Assembly: GCA_034687125.1 (NCBI GenBank)
Contig: JAQGBZ010000515.1
Span: 1 to 36,504 of the forward strand
Source of the DNA: Neelides folsomi
Lineage: Eukaryota > Arthropoda > Collembola > Neelipleona > Neelidae
Reading direction: 5' to 3'
Length of the DNA stretch: 36,504 nucleotides
The notes under the pieces were generated by a model. The model did not search any database. It saw nothing but the letters and a program-made list of their open reading frames with translations, and was not told the DNA's origin. This document shows, in pieces, positions 14,845 through 25,965 of the stretch; the stretch's first letter is position 1, and each line of letters begins with the position of its first letter. The position numbers and the translations under genes were made by a program.

Positions 14845-17800
14845 CTATGTCTGGTACTTCTCAGGATGGAGGAGTTCGAGGTACAAATCAGACTTGAGGA
14901 ACCGGATGTACGCGTCTGCCTCTAAAAGGCCCTGGATCCTCTTTTGAGCCTGGTCGAACGTTGTCACGTTCGGAGACGACATCTTCGAGATGAGACCTTC
15001 TCGTGTCAAAGCGTCCAAGTTGACCTGAGAAAAACAAGTTCCTTTTTAGTATAAAAAACAAAGGAACAATGGGATGTAACAGGTCCAAATGGAGGAAGGA
15101 ACCAAATTGAGAAGATTCATTGAAGATTCCACCAAATATTTTAACTTACTTCTTTAGGAGCTTGGGCGATGATGAAATCATTGTAGATCTTGACGGCCTT
15201 TGCGTTCAGCTTATTCTGTCGACTTTTTCTAAACTCTTCGATGGCGAGCCAGAATTCAATATTTTCGTCGCTAAACTCCCGCTGGAGAAAGGCTCTAAAG
15301 AGGGCTTGGCCATCTGAAATAGAAATTTTAACATTAATTTCATCATCCCTTGATGAGTAAATGAGATAAATATAATATATGCAAGAATCATGTCTAATAT
15401 TAATTTTATATGATCGATCTTAAAAGCTTCCATAAGATCCCTAAACCCATGCACGCAAATTCATAATTTCTGGTGATCGGTGTGGGCGAGGTAAATGCTA
15501 ATGATGGAAAGTGGGAATGAAACGTCCCTTAAAAATTTTAAACTTCGTTTCTTGAATCGAGTTTAAAATACATTTTATTACAACTTTCACATTTCCAGGT
15601 AATTCCAATTCATGATAGGAGGGACGATTACATCGGTTAAATGTTGGGTGAGTCAATGGAATGAAAAGCTCAGTTCACAGTTGTAGAGAATTATGACGTT
15701 AGTGGAGTGAATTGTGTTCATATAATATTCTCCTGAATCACTAACAGGAAGCTCATGTAAGTATGTATGCCTTTAAACAATTCTACTTTAATCTCCAATT
15801 TAAGCAATACAAATGTCGTGTTGAATATAAAGTGGTGGATTGCGCTCGAAAGACTTCTTAAGGAGTAACATGTTAAATGAATAAATAATTGTAGGATAAG
15901 TACATGGATATGAAAAATATTAATATAAGGAAAGTTGAACAAATTGTTATAGACTATAAATGAAGAACGAGAATGCTGAGTGAATCTTTGCAGCTTTTTC
16001 ATTGTCACTAAATATGCAAATCTTCATACGGTCAAAGGAGTTGAATACGCACATGGAAGAGATCGGTAATCGAAGGAGGATTTCAAGGAGATGAACGGAC
16101 GCCTCCACGATCAAACTCTCTTATGTGCTTAAGTATACCAAAGTGCAATATGAAAGCTAACAGTTTTTAGCTAGTTAAACATGCGAAAAAGGAGGAAATG
16201 GGAATTGTATCCCATTTATAAACACCTCTCACTCTCTCCATCTCGCACTGTCGTCATTCGAGACCTTTATGAATTTCACTTGCATGAACTCGACTCAATT
16301 CTCTCATTGTATTTATACATTACATTGGATGAGCTCTGAGATTTCATGAAACCACCATGGGATGATCCATTAGACCCATATTCAATTATTTATGCTCTGG
16401 CGTATGTATTTATGAATACAGGAACATGGTGGTGAGGAGAGATGAATGAAGATCTTACATTTGGAGGCCATGAGATCAGAGAAGGAGTTGGCCCATTTCT
16501 GAGCTTCTTCCGGCTGAGGTCGGACAGATCCAGAGTGAATCGTCCCTTCGGTGTGTCTTCTTTTCAAGAATCCAAGGCGGAACTTCATGTCGGTTCCCCT
16601 GAAAGAAAAAGATATTCTTTATTAAATCAAACCCGAAACTCTTACACAATTTCAATCATAAACCCTTCAAGAACCACTAATTTTTATGTTCATTTCATTA
16701 TACATTCTCGTATTAAACTTATATTATTATGAAAATGCCGAATTTGTGTTTTTTCATAAATGGACTTATTCGGAGAGAAAGAATCGGAGAAAATCATGGA
16801 AAATGTCATAATGCGAAGTATGGTCTAAGAGTTCTTTGAATTTCAACCACGCCCTAATTGAAAATCTATGAGGCAAATGATTATTATAAGGTATCGGGAT
16901 AAAAGGTAGGTTGGGATTCTTTATGGATGAATTCACCTGGCATTGACACACTTTCTGAGAGTGAGTTTAAGCCCTCAACTCTCGGTCGTCCTGGTAGGTA
17001 TACTTATTAGAGAAATTGGTGTTCGTGCTGGTGCTGGAGAAGAATGGAGAGTCCCTTCAAATGAACGATAGCGTGAAATGAAGAATGAGTCGAATCCCCC
17101 ATAATACCCGGTTCAGTTCATCCTCCTGATGACTTTTCCCAGGATTTCCATTATCTACCTCCTTCACTTGGTGCAAAGTCTCACCTCGACCTCTTCAAGC
17201 CCGAATTTGGGTGAGGTGGATGAGCAAGATACAGTATACCTATCATCATGGATGGTATATATGGACAGTTCCCAACAGTCCAATAATGTTCTCTTTCACC
17301 CAGGTAAGTTCGCGAGACTCATCACCATCATTGCTTTCACAATTCTCAATTCATTCGATTACATTTATCTCGGCATGTCGTCTCATTCCACCATTGATGC
17401 TCCAATTTTGAATAAATAGTATAAATACGAGATACTCGTATATGAACTCTCTCACAAATGTCCTTTCAGCTCTGTTTCAATAACTGAATATTAATGTCAT
17501 TTAATGGAAGATAGATGCTTTTCATTGAAACTGTTTCCTAATTCTTTCCAGCCCCAACATCCGAAATGAGACATTTCCGAATGTAGGTGATGCTCCCGAT
17601 TTATATATTATTGACTGGCCTTGTCACAAAATGTATTTACTATACATTTCAAGGCGTTTCAAGGAAAGACGCGACCAACCGCAATCTATTAAATGATATA
17701 TGGGATGAGATATCCTCTTAATAAATTAACTAGCATTAACGACTCCTATAGAACCAAACTGACAATTTCCAAAAGGCTCCCTCCTGCAAGTAAAAGAACT

Positions 17801-20436
17801 TTTGCCAAACTTTTCAATCAGATACACTCACATGTATCGTGTTAATGCTTTAATAGACAGTGTGAGAATCCTCATGCATGGTACACTTTTCCCAAAACTT
17901 TTTTTCTTATTTATTGTTAACTAGAAACTTTTCAAATATCCTGTAAACATACCCATACATATAGTGAAAGAGCATGAAAGAGCATATATCGGGAAAAGAT
18001 CTAAGGACCGTTTGGCCTATTATTACATGTCAGTAAAATATATTATAGACAAAGGAGTCTTTGCTGATATTGATATTACAGAGTGCACTTATTCCTCTAC
18101 GAACCTTTTTATCTCTTGGGAAGTAGGTTAAGAGTTGCAAAAGATGAGAATTTTTTTCTATATTTTTGCCCGTCTTTCAAAGATTTGTGGGTCCAGACGT
18201 GGAGGCTTTTTCAATGAATCAATCTTATCTTTTTGAAGGATGCTCAAAATGTAATCGAGACAGACATCTCCACTCATCTAAAAGCCTATGCAAAGTATGT
18301 AAGTAACCTTTCTATTTAGATAAATTGAAAAGTTTTTATAAAATTTAAATACGTCATTCGAGAAGACGCCCTGATTCAAATATTACTTTCATCTTTTTTT
18401 TTATTTAAATGGGATAAAATCAGGGAAATGCATACAAAGGAATTCGATTTAATAATATCAGCAGGGATTATGACACTGCTGGATTTGAACCCAGACTCCT
18501 TTTGTTGAAGGAAATGTTTTCTGTGGAATGTCTAGTGGTTAGATGATCGCGATTTGAAATTGTGGTTTTTTATTGAGAAACTGCTAACTCCTTCTTATTC
18601 GCGACTCGCGAGTCAATTGAAAATACAATAGAGGAGGACCTTGAAGTGAAATAATAAATGATTCAAAGTGTCTTGAAGTCCAAACTCTTCTCTAAGATAA
18701 CTAAGGGCGAAAGACGTAACCAAATGGCTCATTGAGTGTCCTTTGCTTATGTATTACCATTCTCTTTTGTACTATTTTTATTGAATAGGTACAATAGTAT
18801 TTACTACGTTCTATGACGGTGTTCTTTTTTATAAGATTATGATTTTCTTGACGAGTATTAAAATAGTATCATGTTAAAGATGTGTAGAAATGCAACTCTT
18901 GCTTTTACCTTGTATTTTTTTGCTTTTAGAATGTGTGTGAATAGAAGTGCGTTTTAAATATCCTAGTTTCTGCTTTTAGAGTTTTCTTAAACTGCAACTT
19001 TCTGGTTTTACACATTAAGTTTAAATGTAGTGTGTTATGTACGTGTTATATCTTCACGGTGTTTATCTAAATCTAAACCAGAGATTAGAAACTTGGAATA
19101 TCTTCTATTATTATATGTTGACAGAGAGGGAATAAATGGCGAGTCGGGAAACAGACGGTCACAGTATATTTTCTATGCAAATTATATTGTTAATCAACGT
19201 GACAGAGAAGTCAAAACTTTGACGCATGTGAAGAGTTTTAATGGCACGAGTCGTAGTTAGAAAGACATTAGAATGAAATTTTCAATTCTTCATTACAACA
19301 TCCCTAAAAATCAATATTAAACAATGGTGTTCGCCCTTCTTCTATTAATACTTGCTCAACATTCTATTTCTATTTTTTACCCTCACGTGAGCCCATATGA
19401 ATCCTAATTACTAAAATGAAAAACAAACAAAAATAGTTTATCCTAATGTGCTCTAAAGCCACGTACCATTATGTATTTATGTATACACATACATAAGTAA
19501 TATTTAAGTTGGCATTATGGCTGGATTATCTTGGATGCACTTATATCATATTATAACTAATACTATGTAATTGTATCTCGTACAGGAAATGTTTCATGAT
19601 TGCTTAAAATGAATCGTAATACTCAGGTATCTGTAGTTTAGGTGTATAACGTGTATATAGTAGTGAACAAAAATATCTTTTTAATGCCGTATGTAAATGT
19701 TAATTTAACCAAAAGCCGAAATCCAAGGATCGAAAAAGGAAATTCGGCGTAAAAATATTTTTGTTGTGGTAATGATACTTAAACGGCTCCTTTGCACACA
19801 TCTCTTTATTCCTTCCGATAAGATATTTTACTTTGAGTTCTAAGTTTAAGTGTAATTAAAGCGTAAGGAGTAGTTAAATTTAAGCTGCCTCTTCCTTCTT
19901 TACTCGTTTCTCATCATGACGAGACCTTCCCTTGAAATATCAACTTTACCATCATCCAGATTCCTCTCGACCTATACCTTGTCAACCCCAGTTGAAAAAT
20001 GTGGAATAAGGATATGATACATAATAGAAATGTTTGTTAAACTGTTTCAAATTGTTTGCCAAAACCTTTTCAACTGTATCCGGAAAATGAATTCCGACAC
20101 TATTTATAGTTGACTCATCTCAAATTCTCAACATTACCGGAACAATTTAATTTATTTCTGTTAGCTTATTTTATTACTTGGAGATCGTTTGGTCAGAATT
20201 TTATGCAGGTTATACAGATATTTACAATGAGTATTTATTATGTAATCTGGATCTTAGTAAGTATCTTGTATGATCTTATATATGATCAAATGATCACCTG
20301 AGTAAGCCAATTGATTGGGGCAATAAGAAGTGAAATGGGTAAAATACCTTTTGAAAATGTGTTTGAAGGGAGACTTGGGCTCCGGGGGCACAATGAGCGT
20401 CACTCCGCTCTTTTCCTCGCTCAGCGTCGGAATCAT
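14845..20436 (-). CDS. R4-family regulator of G-protein signalling (RGS), 4 coding exons
   Basis: GTPase-activating protein for Gi/Gq alpha subunits, acting at the plasma membrane. Minus-strand exons 20348..20436, 16459..16598, 15150..15313 and 14845..15024 join in phase to 573 nt, 190 aa. Residues 31-44 read GTDMKFRLGFLKRR, like the amphipathic membrane helix of RGS4-type proteins (DMKHRLGFL). The RGS domain covers about 70-190: KYGQALFRAFL, then FSDENIEFWLAIEEF with Glu93 and Asn94 at the G-alpha contact; PKEVNLD with Asn133; FDQAQKRIQGLLEADAYIRF; and SDLYLELLHPEKYQT at the end. The contact Ser of RGS4 (Asp-Ser-Tyr) is Ala169 here, while Arg172 is kept. ATG at 20436 is the first in-frame ATG of its exon after a stop, giving a typical short R4 length; alternative upstream exons could exist given the 3.7-kb first intron. 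The family call is firm; the exact orthologue is uncertain. Confidence 0.93.
17129..17303 (+). other. Exon-like segment with consensus donor inside the RGS intron
   Basis: An ATG at 17129 opens 58 codons to the consensus donor CAG/GTAAGT (intron from 17304). The start, MTFPRISIIYLLHLVQSLTS, resembles a secretion signal. An alternative ATG at 17220 in another frame gives 28 codons in phase 0 to the same donor. Either could be the first exon of a gene nested antisense to RGS, but I found no matching downstream exon. Confidence 0.2.
17966..17985. repeat. 10-bp tandem duplication
   Basis: GAAAGAGCAT is present twice head to tail inside the RGS first intron. Confidence 0.45.
18214..18306 (+). other. 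Orphan small ORF with a four-cysteine zinc-knuckle pattern
   Basis: Thirty codons from ATG to TAA contain EGCSKCNRD and SLCKVCK, a CX2C-X12-CX2C arrangement. The frame is open about 20 codons further upstream without an ATG. A splice donor GTAAGTAA overlaps the end (18299), and a possible acceptor TTTCAAAG lies near 18180, so it could instead be an internal exon. No family is recognised with confidence. Confidence 0.25.
18479..18545. pseudogene. tRNA-promoter-like relics in opposite orientations
   Basis: The minus strand carries a B-box/T-arm-like GGGTTCAAATCC (18480..18491). The plus strand carries an A-box/D-arm-like TGTCTAGTGGTTAGA (around 18529..18543), as in tRNA-Glu genes. The two point in opposite directions, the T-arm stem is imperfect, and no cloverleaf can be folded, so this is not a functional tRNA. 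A decayed tRNA-derived SINE or two fragments is possible. Confidence 0.25.
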
Positions 20437-20512
20437 CGCTGCGGAAATCAAGTGTTGGACTTGAAGGGATTCCGTTATGGAAAAGTCTTAATTTCTTTGG
20501 GCACAAAAGTTC

Positions 20513-20534
20513 AATCTGACCCGTTGGTCAGATT
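20513..20534 (-). other. Perfect 9-bp hairpin in the proposed RGS 5' leader
   Basis: AATCTGACC (20513..20521) and GGTCAGATT (20526..20534) are perfect reverse complements with a 4-nt loop. It lies between the uORF and the start codon, about 77 nt ahead of the ATG. The inverted repeat is seen directly; a role in translation is inference. Confidence 0.5.
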
Positions 20535-20546
20535 TCAAATGTGAAT

Positions 20547-20573
20547 TTAGAATCTTGTCTCGAAATTCCACAT
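20547..20573 (-). other. Upstream ORF (8 codons) in the proposed RGS 5' leader
   Basis: On the minus strand an ATG at 20573 opens a small frame (MWNFETRF) that stops at 20547. No other ATG occurs between this uORF and the RGS start at 20436, so ribosomes would meet only this one upstream start if the leader is colinear as proposed. Confidence 0.35.
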
Positions 20574-20645
20574 TGGATATTTTCGGAAGATAATTGATCA
20601 AGTGATCAAGCTTCAACTGGTCACCTTTATGTCCCCTGGTATGAT

Positions 20646-20651
20646 TTTATA
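20646..20651 (-). promoter_or_regulatory. Candidate TATA box of the RGS gene
   Basis: The minus strand reads TATATAAA (20653 down to 20646). The motif CCAGTT, an initiator-like sequence with its A at 20618, lies 33 bp downstream of the TATAAA part. A transcript starting there would have a 5' leader of about 180 nt before the ATG at 20436. A GC-richer block lies just upstream at 20680-20900. This is inference from motif spacing; such motifs are common in AT-rich DNA. Confidence 0.3.
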
Positions 20652-20679
20652 TATGATGTGAATACACGAAGAAACGGCG

Positions 20680-23600
20680 TTGTTTCTCTCACGGTGTCTG
20701 GGCGTCGATTGGGGTGATCGGGGAAGTTCCAACTCCTTTTATAACACGTTGAGGGAATTGGGGAAACGAAGCGTGCGGATCTTGCGGAGTGTAATAGATT
20801 TCTCCTATAGAGAACCAACCAACTCTCATCACCCCGTTCGTTGCGCCGTTCCTTCCTCCACGTACCTAATGTACAAGAGACACGGCCAGGGGAGTGAGTA
20901 TGAGCAATAATGACACTCAGCTCTTTGACTCAGGCGTTGATACAACCAGATCCGCATCTTTTATCCCTCCACGTCAATTCATTATCCCCACGACTCATTT
21001 GTCATTTGTATGAATTAACCCAATGTTTCGTTATAAAGTGACGATGTGTTTATTTATTAAATTGATAATGTCATTTTTAGTGAATCTCTTTTAAAGAAGC
21101 CAGTACCTACATGGCAATGGGGAATGTATGGAGGCAATGGGCACAGGTACCCAAGAGTATGTATATTTTGTATCAATTTCAAGCTAGCATTCTTATTTGG
21201 TTAACTTACGTACGTACTTTAATTTTACTTGTATTACGTGGTTACTTTGTCTGATTTCTGCCGAACTACCTTATAATCTAAGACCACATTTTTATTCATC
21301 CATTATATCTACCATAATATGTATTACGATGCGATACGATGAATAAAATTTATTTAATTCCATATTTATGAATGACTGTGCACAATTCTCGTGTATTAGC
21401 GCTAATCAATGTTTAATGGTAAAGACAAGTGCCGTAAGTTGAATTTCCAACTGAATGAATATACCATGCGTCATTTATGGTCAAAATTGACAGTTTAATT
21501 ATATGACCATTAATGGTAAATTGTCTATTAATTTATAGAAGTTGCATAAATTATATTTAAACTGCTTGCATGATGATGATGAAGGTGGTGATGGTGATGA
21601 TTGGATAATGCAATATCTGATCAACCCAGATTCGAAGCCCTACTTAATTCTCTCTTGTAAACGGATAATTTTAATAACTTATGCAACCATTATTAGAAGC
21701 CGTCCTGTACTATGGATTAAATGGGTAAAAATAATAGAAATGAGTTTGGCTAATTCTTTCGGCCTGGGCTAATCTTAGAATCTCTTCAAGTCTGTTTAGT
21801 CAGTTAACTATAGAAGCCTAATAACTCCAAGTTGACGTCTTCTTATAATTAAATTAGAGAAAACAAAGAAGGAAATCTTTCATTCAATAGAGAAAGGAAG
21901 GAAATGAACAATCAAACTTTCTAGTTTAATCCGGCTAAAAGTGGAATAAATAATTGGGAAGTCTTTGATACTTATTCCATTAAACACACACTGACCGACA
22001 TTGTTTCATATTACTGATTCGGAACAATTGTTCATCATACTTCTCAATTGCTTCTATACACGTCTTTTATTGAGCTGATCTCAATTTAGGAGCAATTGCA
22101 CGCCATTAAAGTAAAACTATACTGGATTAACATTATAAAACAATGTAATTAAACTCGAGCCGCAGATGTAGTATTTATTTTATGCTAATCACAAACTCAT
22201 GTATTGATTTATATTATAAAAGCTTATACCTACCTATGTACGTAAGCAGATATGATAATAAGAGAATAATATTTATGATAATGAGTAAATTCCTCACTCA
22301 TTGTATCTACCGACCAAATACATAAGCTAAAATACATAATATTTTTAATGCTCTTGAACATAAGTGCATAAGGATAAGAGTATTTTCATATTCAGACTCA
22401 AACAATTTCACAAGTTATATAATTTATGCAATTCTCTATCTTTCTACGGTTGGGCGTAATTCGTAATTAGCTTTGCTTTGCGATATAGAAAGTATAAAAA
22501 TATAGTTTTAATTTATATTTCTATAAAGTCACATAATTTCATAACAAGAGCTTACACAAGAGCATGAACGTGAACTGATAATTCGTGAAATCTAATAGAG
22601 AAGCTCGGCAGGAATGCTTGAAATTTTTTTAATTTTTGGCCACTTACATTTCATTGACGTCCGTTGTGCACCTTGAGGAATGTAAACACTCTACGAGTTA
22701 TAATCATTTATCACAAGATAAATAAACTGCTAGGATGTACAATAATTTAATGTGTATTTGATGTTATATGCACTTTGAATCCCACGGCTTGCAAAGTCAC
22801 CATTGACGTTAAGTTAACTCATTGTAGAACAAAAGGGAGTAAATTGCAAAACTCTAAATGTGGGAAGTTGTACACATTTTAATAACATCAATTCTCAATT
22901 AAACAAGTTAAAATCTCTCATATCAAATTTTATACATGCTGATTAAAACCGTTCAATTGCGCACTTTGGACCAGCCTTACAAAAATTGAATTGAATTTCC
23001 TAATAAAAACGTACAAGCATAGTTAAAGCGCAATTTTGAAATTTAAAAAGTTTTTAGATTTCAAAGTCGCACATTGTATATAGGGATTTGCTATATCCAA
23101 ACTATAAATTATCCAAATAAAATAATTAAGTGTAAACTCAACACTTTGGACTTGAAAACATCTGAACTTTAATTCTCGAAAGATAGATGAATAATGAGAA
23201 AGAAGTGAACTAATGATCAAGAGTTAAATAAGTTCTAAAGCTTTTTTTGTCGACTCGTTAAAATGCCACTACGACATTATGCAAACAAAATAAAAGATTA
23301 TGTAAGACTTGTAGATTTGACTCCTAATAAACTTTTTAAGATGCTCTTGAACTCGTTTAAAAACTATTTGCATATCGATTTGAATCTGGTTGCCCGTGCC
23401 GTTCAATAATCCCTCGTATAGATTAAAGTCAATTCAATGAATGAATAACGAGATTAGCCGAGAAAGTATAAGAAGAATCAAATGATGACTCTGAAGAAAT
23501 CACCTGCTTGAAATTCAAATGAATTCAATTCCTTCCCATCCTGCTCTTGTCCTCTCAATCACCACGAAAGCGGATGAAGGATCTACGATGTGCGTAAGAG

Positions 23601-25000
23601 GTTTAATTGCTCTTCTGAATACACTTTTTCTCATTCAAGCCGAGCGATTGGAATGTATTATAGCTACGTTAAAGTAAGCAGGAAAGGACCACCGACGGCT
23701 CCAACACTCCTCCGCAAAACCACAAATATTTCGCAAAAATTTAAATCATCTTTTGATGAAATGAAAGAAACGTTTCAAATCCGCATCTTCTGTATTATAA
23801 ATTATAAGTATGGATGTACGAGTATGTCTGAATAAATTGATATAAATCCTCATGTTAATAGTTCGTCGTCATTGCGGAAATATTCGGGTTTCATCCTCGT
23901 GCTCTTCGGTCCTTCACATTTGACTGGAATTGGAAAGGATGAGATTTTTTTGGTGAAGCTCTGACGAAAGCAAAAGATCACCTGATGAATTTACAATTGA
24001 CTCCCTCATGGTACTGAACCCAAAAGATACGGATCTATCTCATATACAATTTACTATCTTTGAAGTGCCATACAAATTCCTTTTAAAGTCATTCTACTCT
24101 CAGGACCATTTTGAAGAAATCTGGTCCGTGTAAAATCCAACGTGTAACGTGTAAATTCTTCAATGATGTCAAGCTTTGGGAAGTTCGTGTCGTTTCTTAT
24201 TATCTCAATTATGGGATAGCAATTTATTTCTAGTTCATTTAGATCTCGACGTCATCTTATAAATACTACACGGTTCGGTGATTCTTGAATATTGTGAGCA
24301 TAATTGGAATGTTTCTTTCAAATCCCTTCGTTCTTACATTCATTTTACATACTGATATTATGCTCACATTGTATAGGGATTGTTGGAATCAAGTCGGTTA
24401 CACATGAGTAAAACAGAAGGAGCTGCCTATTTAAATTTGCCTTTAAGAAGGGTGATGACGAATGTGAGTTTGATGTCTATCGCTCGACACTCCTTCAACT
24501 CTGTTTTTAAGTGTTTGAATGAGGATACAAAATAATATAAGAGTTTGAACTCCGGGTTCATCCTTTCCTTCACTCACGGGCGACCGGCGTTTTTACATTT
24601 TTTCAAGGAAACTGTGGAGCCGTCGATCGTCGTGACGGACAAATTTAATAATGCATTTATTCAAAAGGAGTAAATAATATGTTAAGCGAGGAATTAAACG
24701 GCGCGACAAATGGCGACAACCGTCGTCAACTCCTCATCCTCATGTGTGTATTTATCTCTCGAGGAGTCGTCGGTCCCTTGAGGTTAAACCATGATGTTTA
24801 TTAATGAGAATTTGTATCTACTTTCAGCATGGTGAAGTGACTTCCTCAAGAGGTCAACACCACGACGGCCTTCTCGGCGTACTTTCAATCAGCTCAATCT
24901 GTTTATTAAATTCTTTCAACTTTCCTCATATTTATATTGTACTTAAACTATAACTTTTATTTTGTATTTTATCTATCTGTCTTTTTCTCGATTCTACCAG
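20680..25000. other. Upstream flank of RGS, no supported gene
   Basis: A GC-richer stretch at 20680-20900 probably belongs to the RGS promoter. An imperfect GAT/GGT trinucleotide run lies near 21570-21600. Two less AT-rich patches (23500-23960 and 24540-24880) have several CpG-bearing motifs and open frames but no recognisable protein or clean exon. Confidence 0.45.
24293..24368. repeat. 12-bp perfect inverted repeat around 52 bp
   Basis: TGTGAGCATAAT (24293..24304) and ATTATGCTCACA (24357..24368) are exact reverse complements. The interior does not pair well, so a pre-miRNA fold is unlikely by eye; paired binding sites or a small element remain possible. Confidence 0.45.
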
Positions 25001-25083
25001 AAGTGATTATGGAGAATGGAGACATGGAAAAGAGTTCATCAAGTTCATCACTTTTTATCGCACAGCGAGAATTTCATGGATGG
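25001..25083 (+). other. Candidate first coding exon, plus strand
   Basis: A pyrimidine-rich acceptor ending CTACCAG (…25000) is followed by an open segment and the donor GTGAGC at 25084. An ATG at 25009 gives 25 codons, starting MENGDMEKSSSSSSLFI and ending EFHGW in phase 0. A second frame is also open (SDYGEWRHGKEFIKFITFY), so the reading frame is not settled. A possible partner in phase 0 is the acceptor at 27242. No homology is recognised. Confidence 0.3.
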
Positions 25084-25753
25084 GTGAGCTACTGAGGTTT
25101 CATACCATCTAATCTGATTCAATTTTAAAAATCTTTTCAAGTTGAACTATAAGAAAATAAGAATGAGAAAAGACGAGATCTATGACGTAGGTTCCCACGA
25201 TAAATGTGCCACAAGCAATATATTTAACATTCCTATATAATACATAAATGTAAATTAGCTTAAACGTGTGCATTGTACATAATTAAAACCTTACAAACAT
25301 ACAAGTACAAGTAATATGCATACATTATATGTACAATAATACAATATTGATATGTACTGATATGTTGTACTCGTATAACTTCATATAACATTAGTAAATA
25401 CTTCGCTATAAGTAACTCGAATTTACCTTAAGCAGGAAACTATTTACAATGTATTAGTAGCCATTAACTTGTGTATGGTACTTCTGTTCGTTTGATTCAC
25501 TACAGATATAATCACGTATCATGAATTAATTCGCAGATATACAGGTAAGTATTGATGCCTATTACATTGTGTATTAGTACATTTAGTACAGCAGCTGAAG
25601 TCGATGGAATTTACATTCAGGTATTGGAAACTACTTTACCTCTCCTGTTTCAACTCCTTGGCATTGATTAAGAGGAATTTGCATATCAATTCACTTTGAA
25701 GAGGAGGGGGAATGACGATGTTAAAATCTTAAATGTTGAGTAGGCCAATAATT

Positions 25754-25965
25754 AACGCCTTAAAAATTTATGTTCCAGAGAATAATGGTCGAAGAGTGTC
25801 ACGTGAGAAAACGTGTAAAAATAATTAGCATGCAAGATCATAAGGCGTTTATCGACGAGCATAGGTATTTTTGATTTGCATTCGACGAAGCCTCTGCCTT
25901 CAACATTGCCCAATGAAATGAATTCCGGATTCCGGAACAAATTGCATGCCACGTGAAAAAACGTC
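25754..25965. promoter_or_regulatory. Compact motif cluster, candidate enhancer
   Basis: Within about 210 bp: the inverted pair AACGCCTTA (25754..25762) and TAAGGCGTT (25841..25849); two copies of CACGTGARAAAACGT (25800..25814 and 25950..25964); and the palindromic ETS-like TTCCGGATTCCGGAA (25923..25937). The motifs are seen directly; enhancer function is inferred. Confidence 0.35.

Noticed and set aside
14888..15088. 66-codon minus-strand frame over the last RGS exon
   Set aside because: Shadow frame; the RGS domain is encoded in another frame of the same exon.
18455..18560. Functional tRNA gene
   Set aside because: A-box-like and B-box-like motifs are on opposite strands, and the T-arm and anticodon arm do not fold properly.
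19880..19975. Minus-strand frame reading DDGKVDISREG, with an acceptor-like TATAG before it
   Set aside because: Only about 23 codons, no upstream partner or donor logic, and not recognisable; probably chance.
20294..20506. Minus-strand open frame of about 70 codons over RGS exon 1
   Set aside because: It is in a different frame from the one that joins in phase to GTDMKFRLGF; it is a shadow of the RGS exon.
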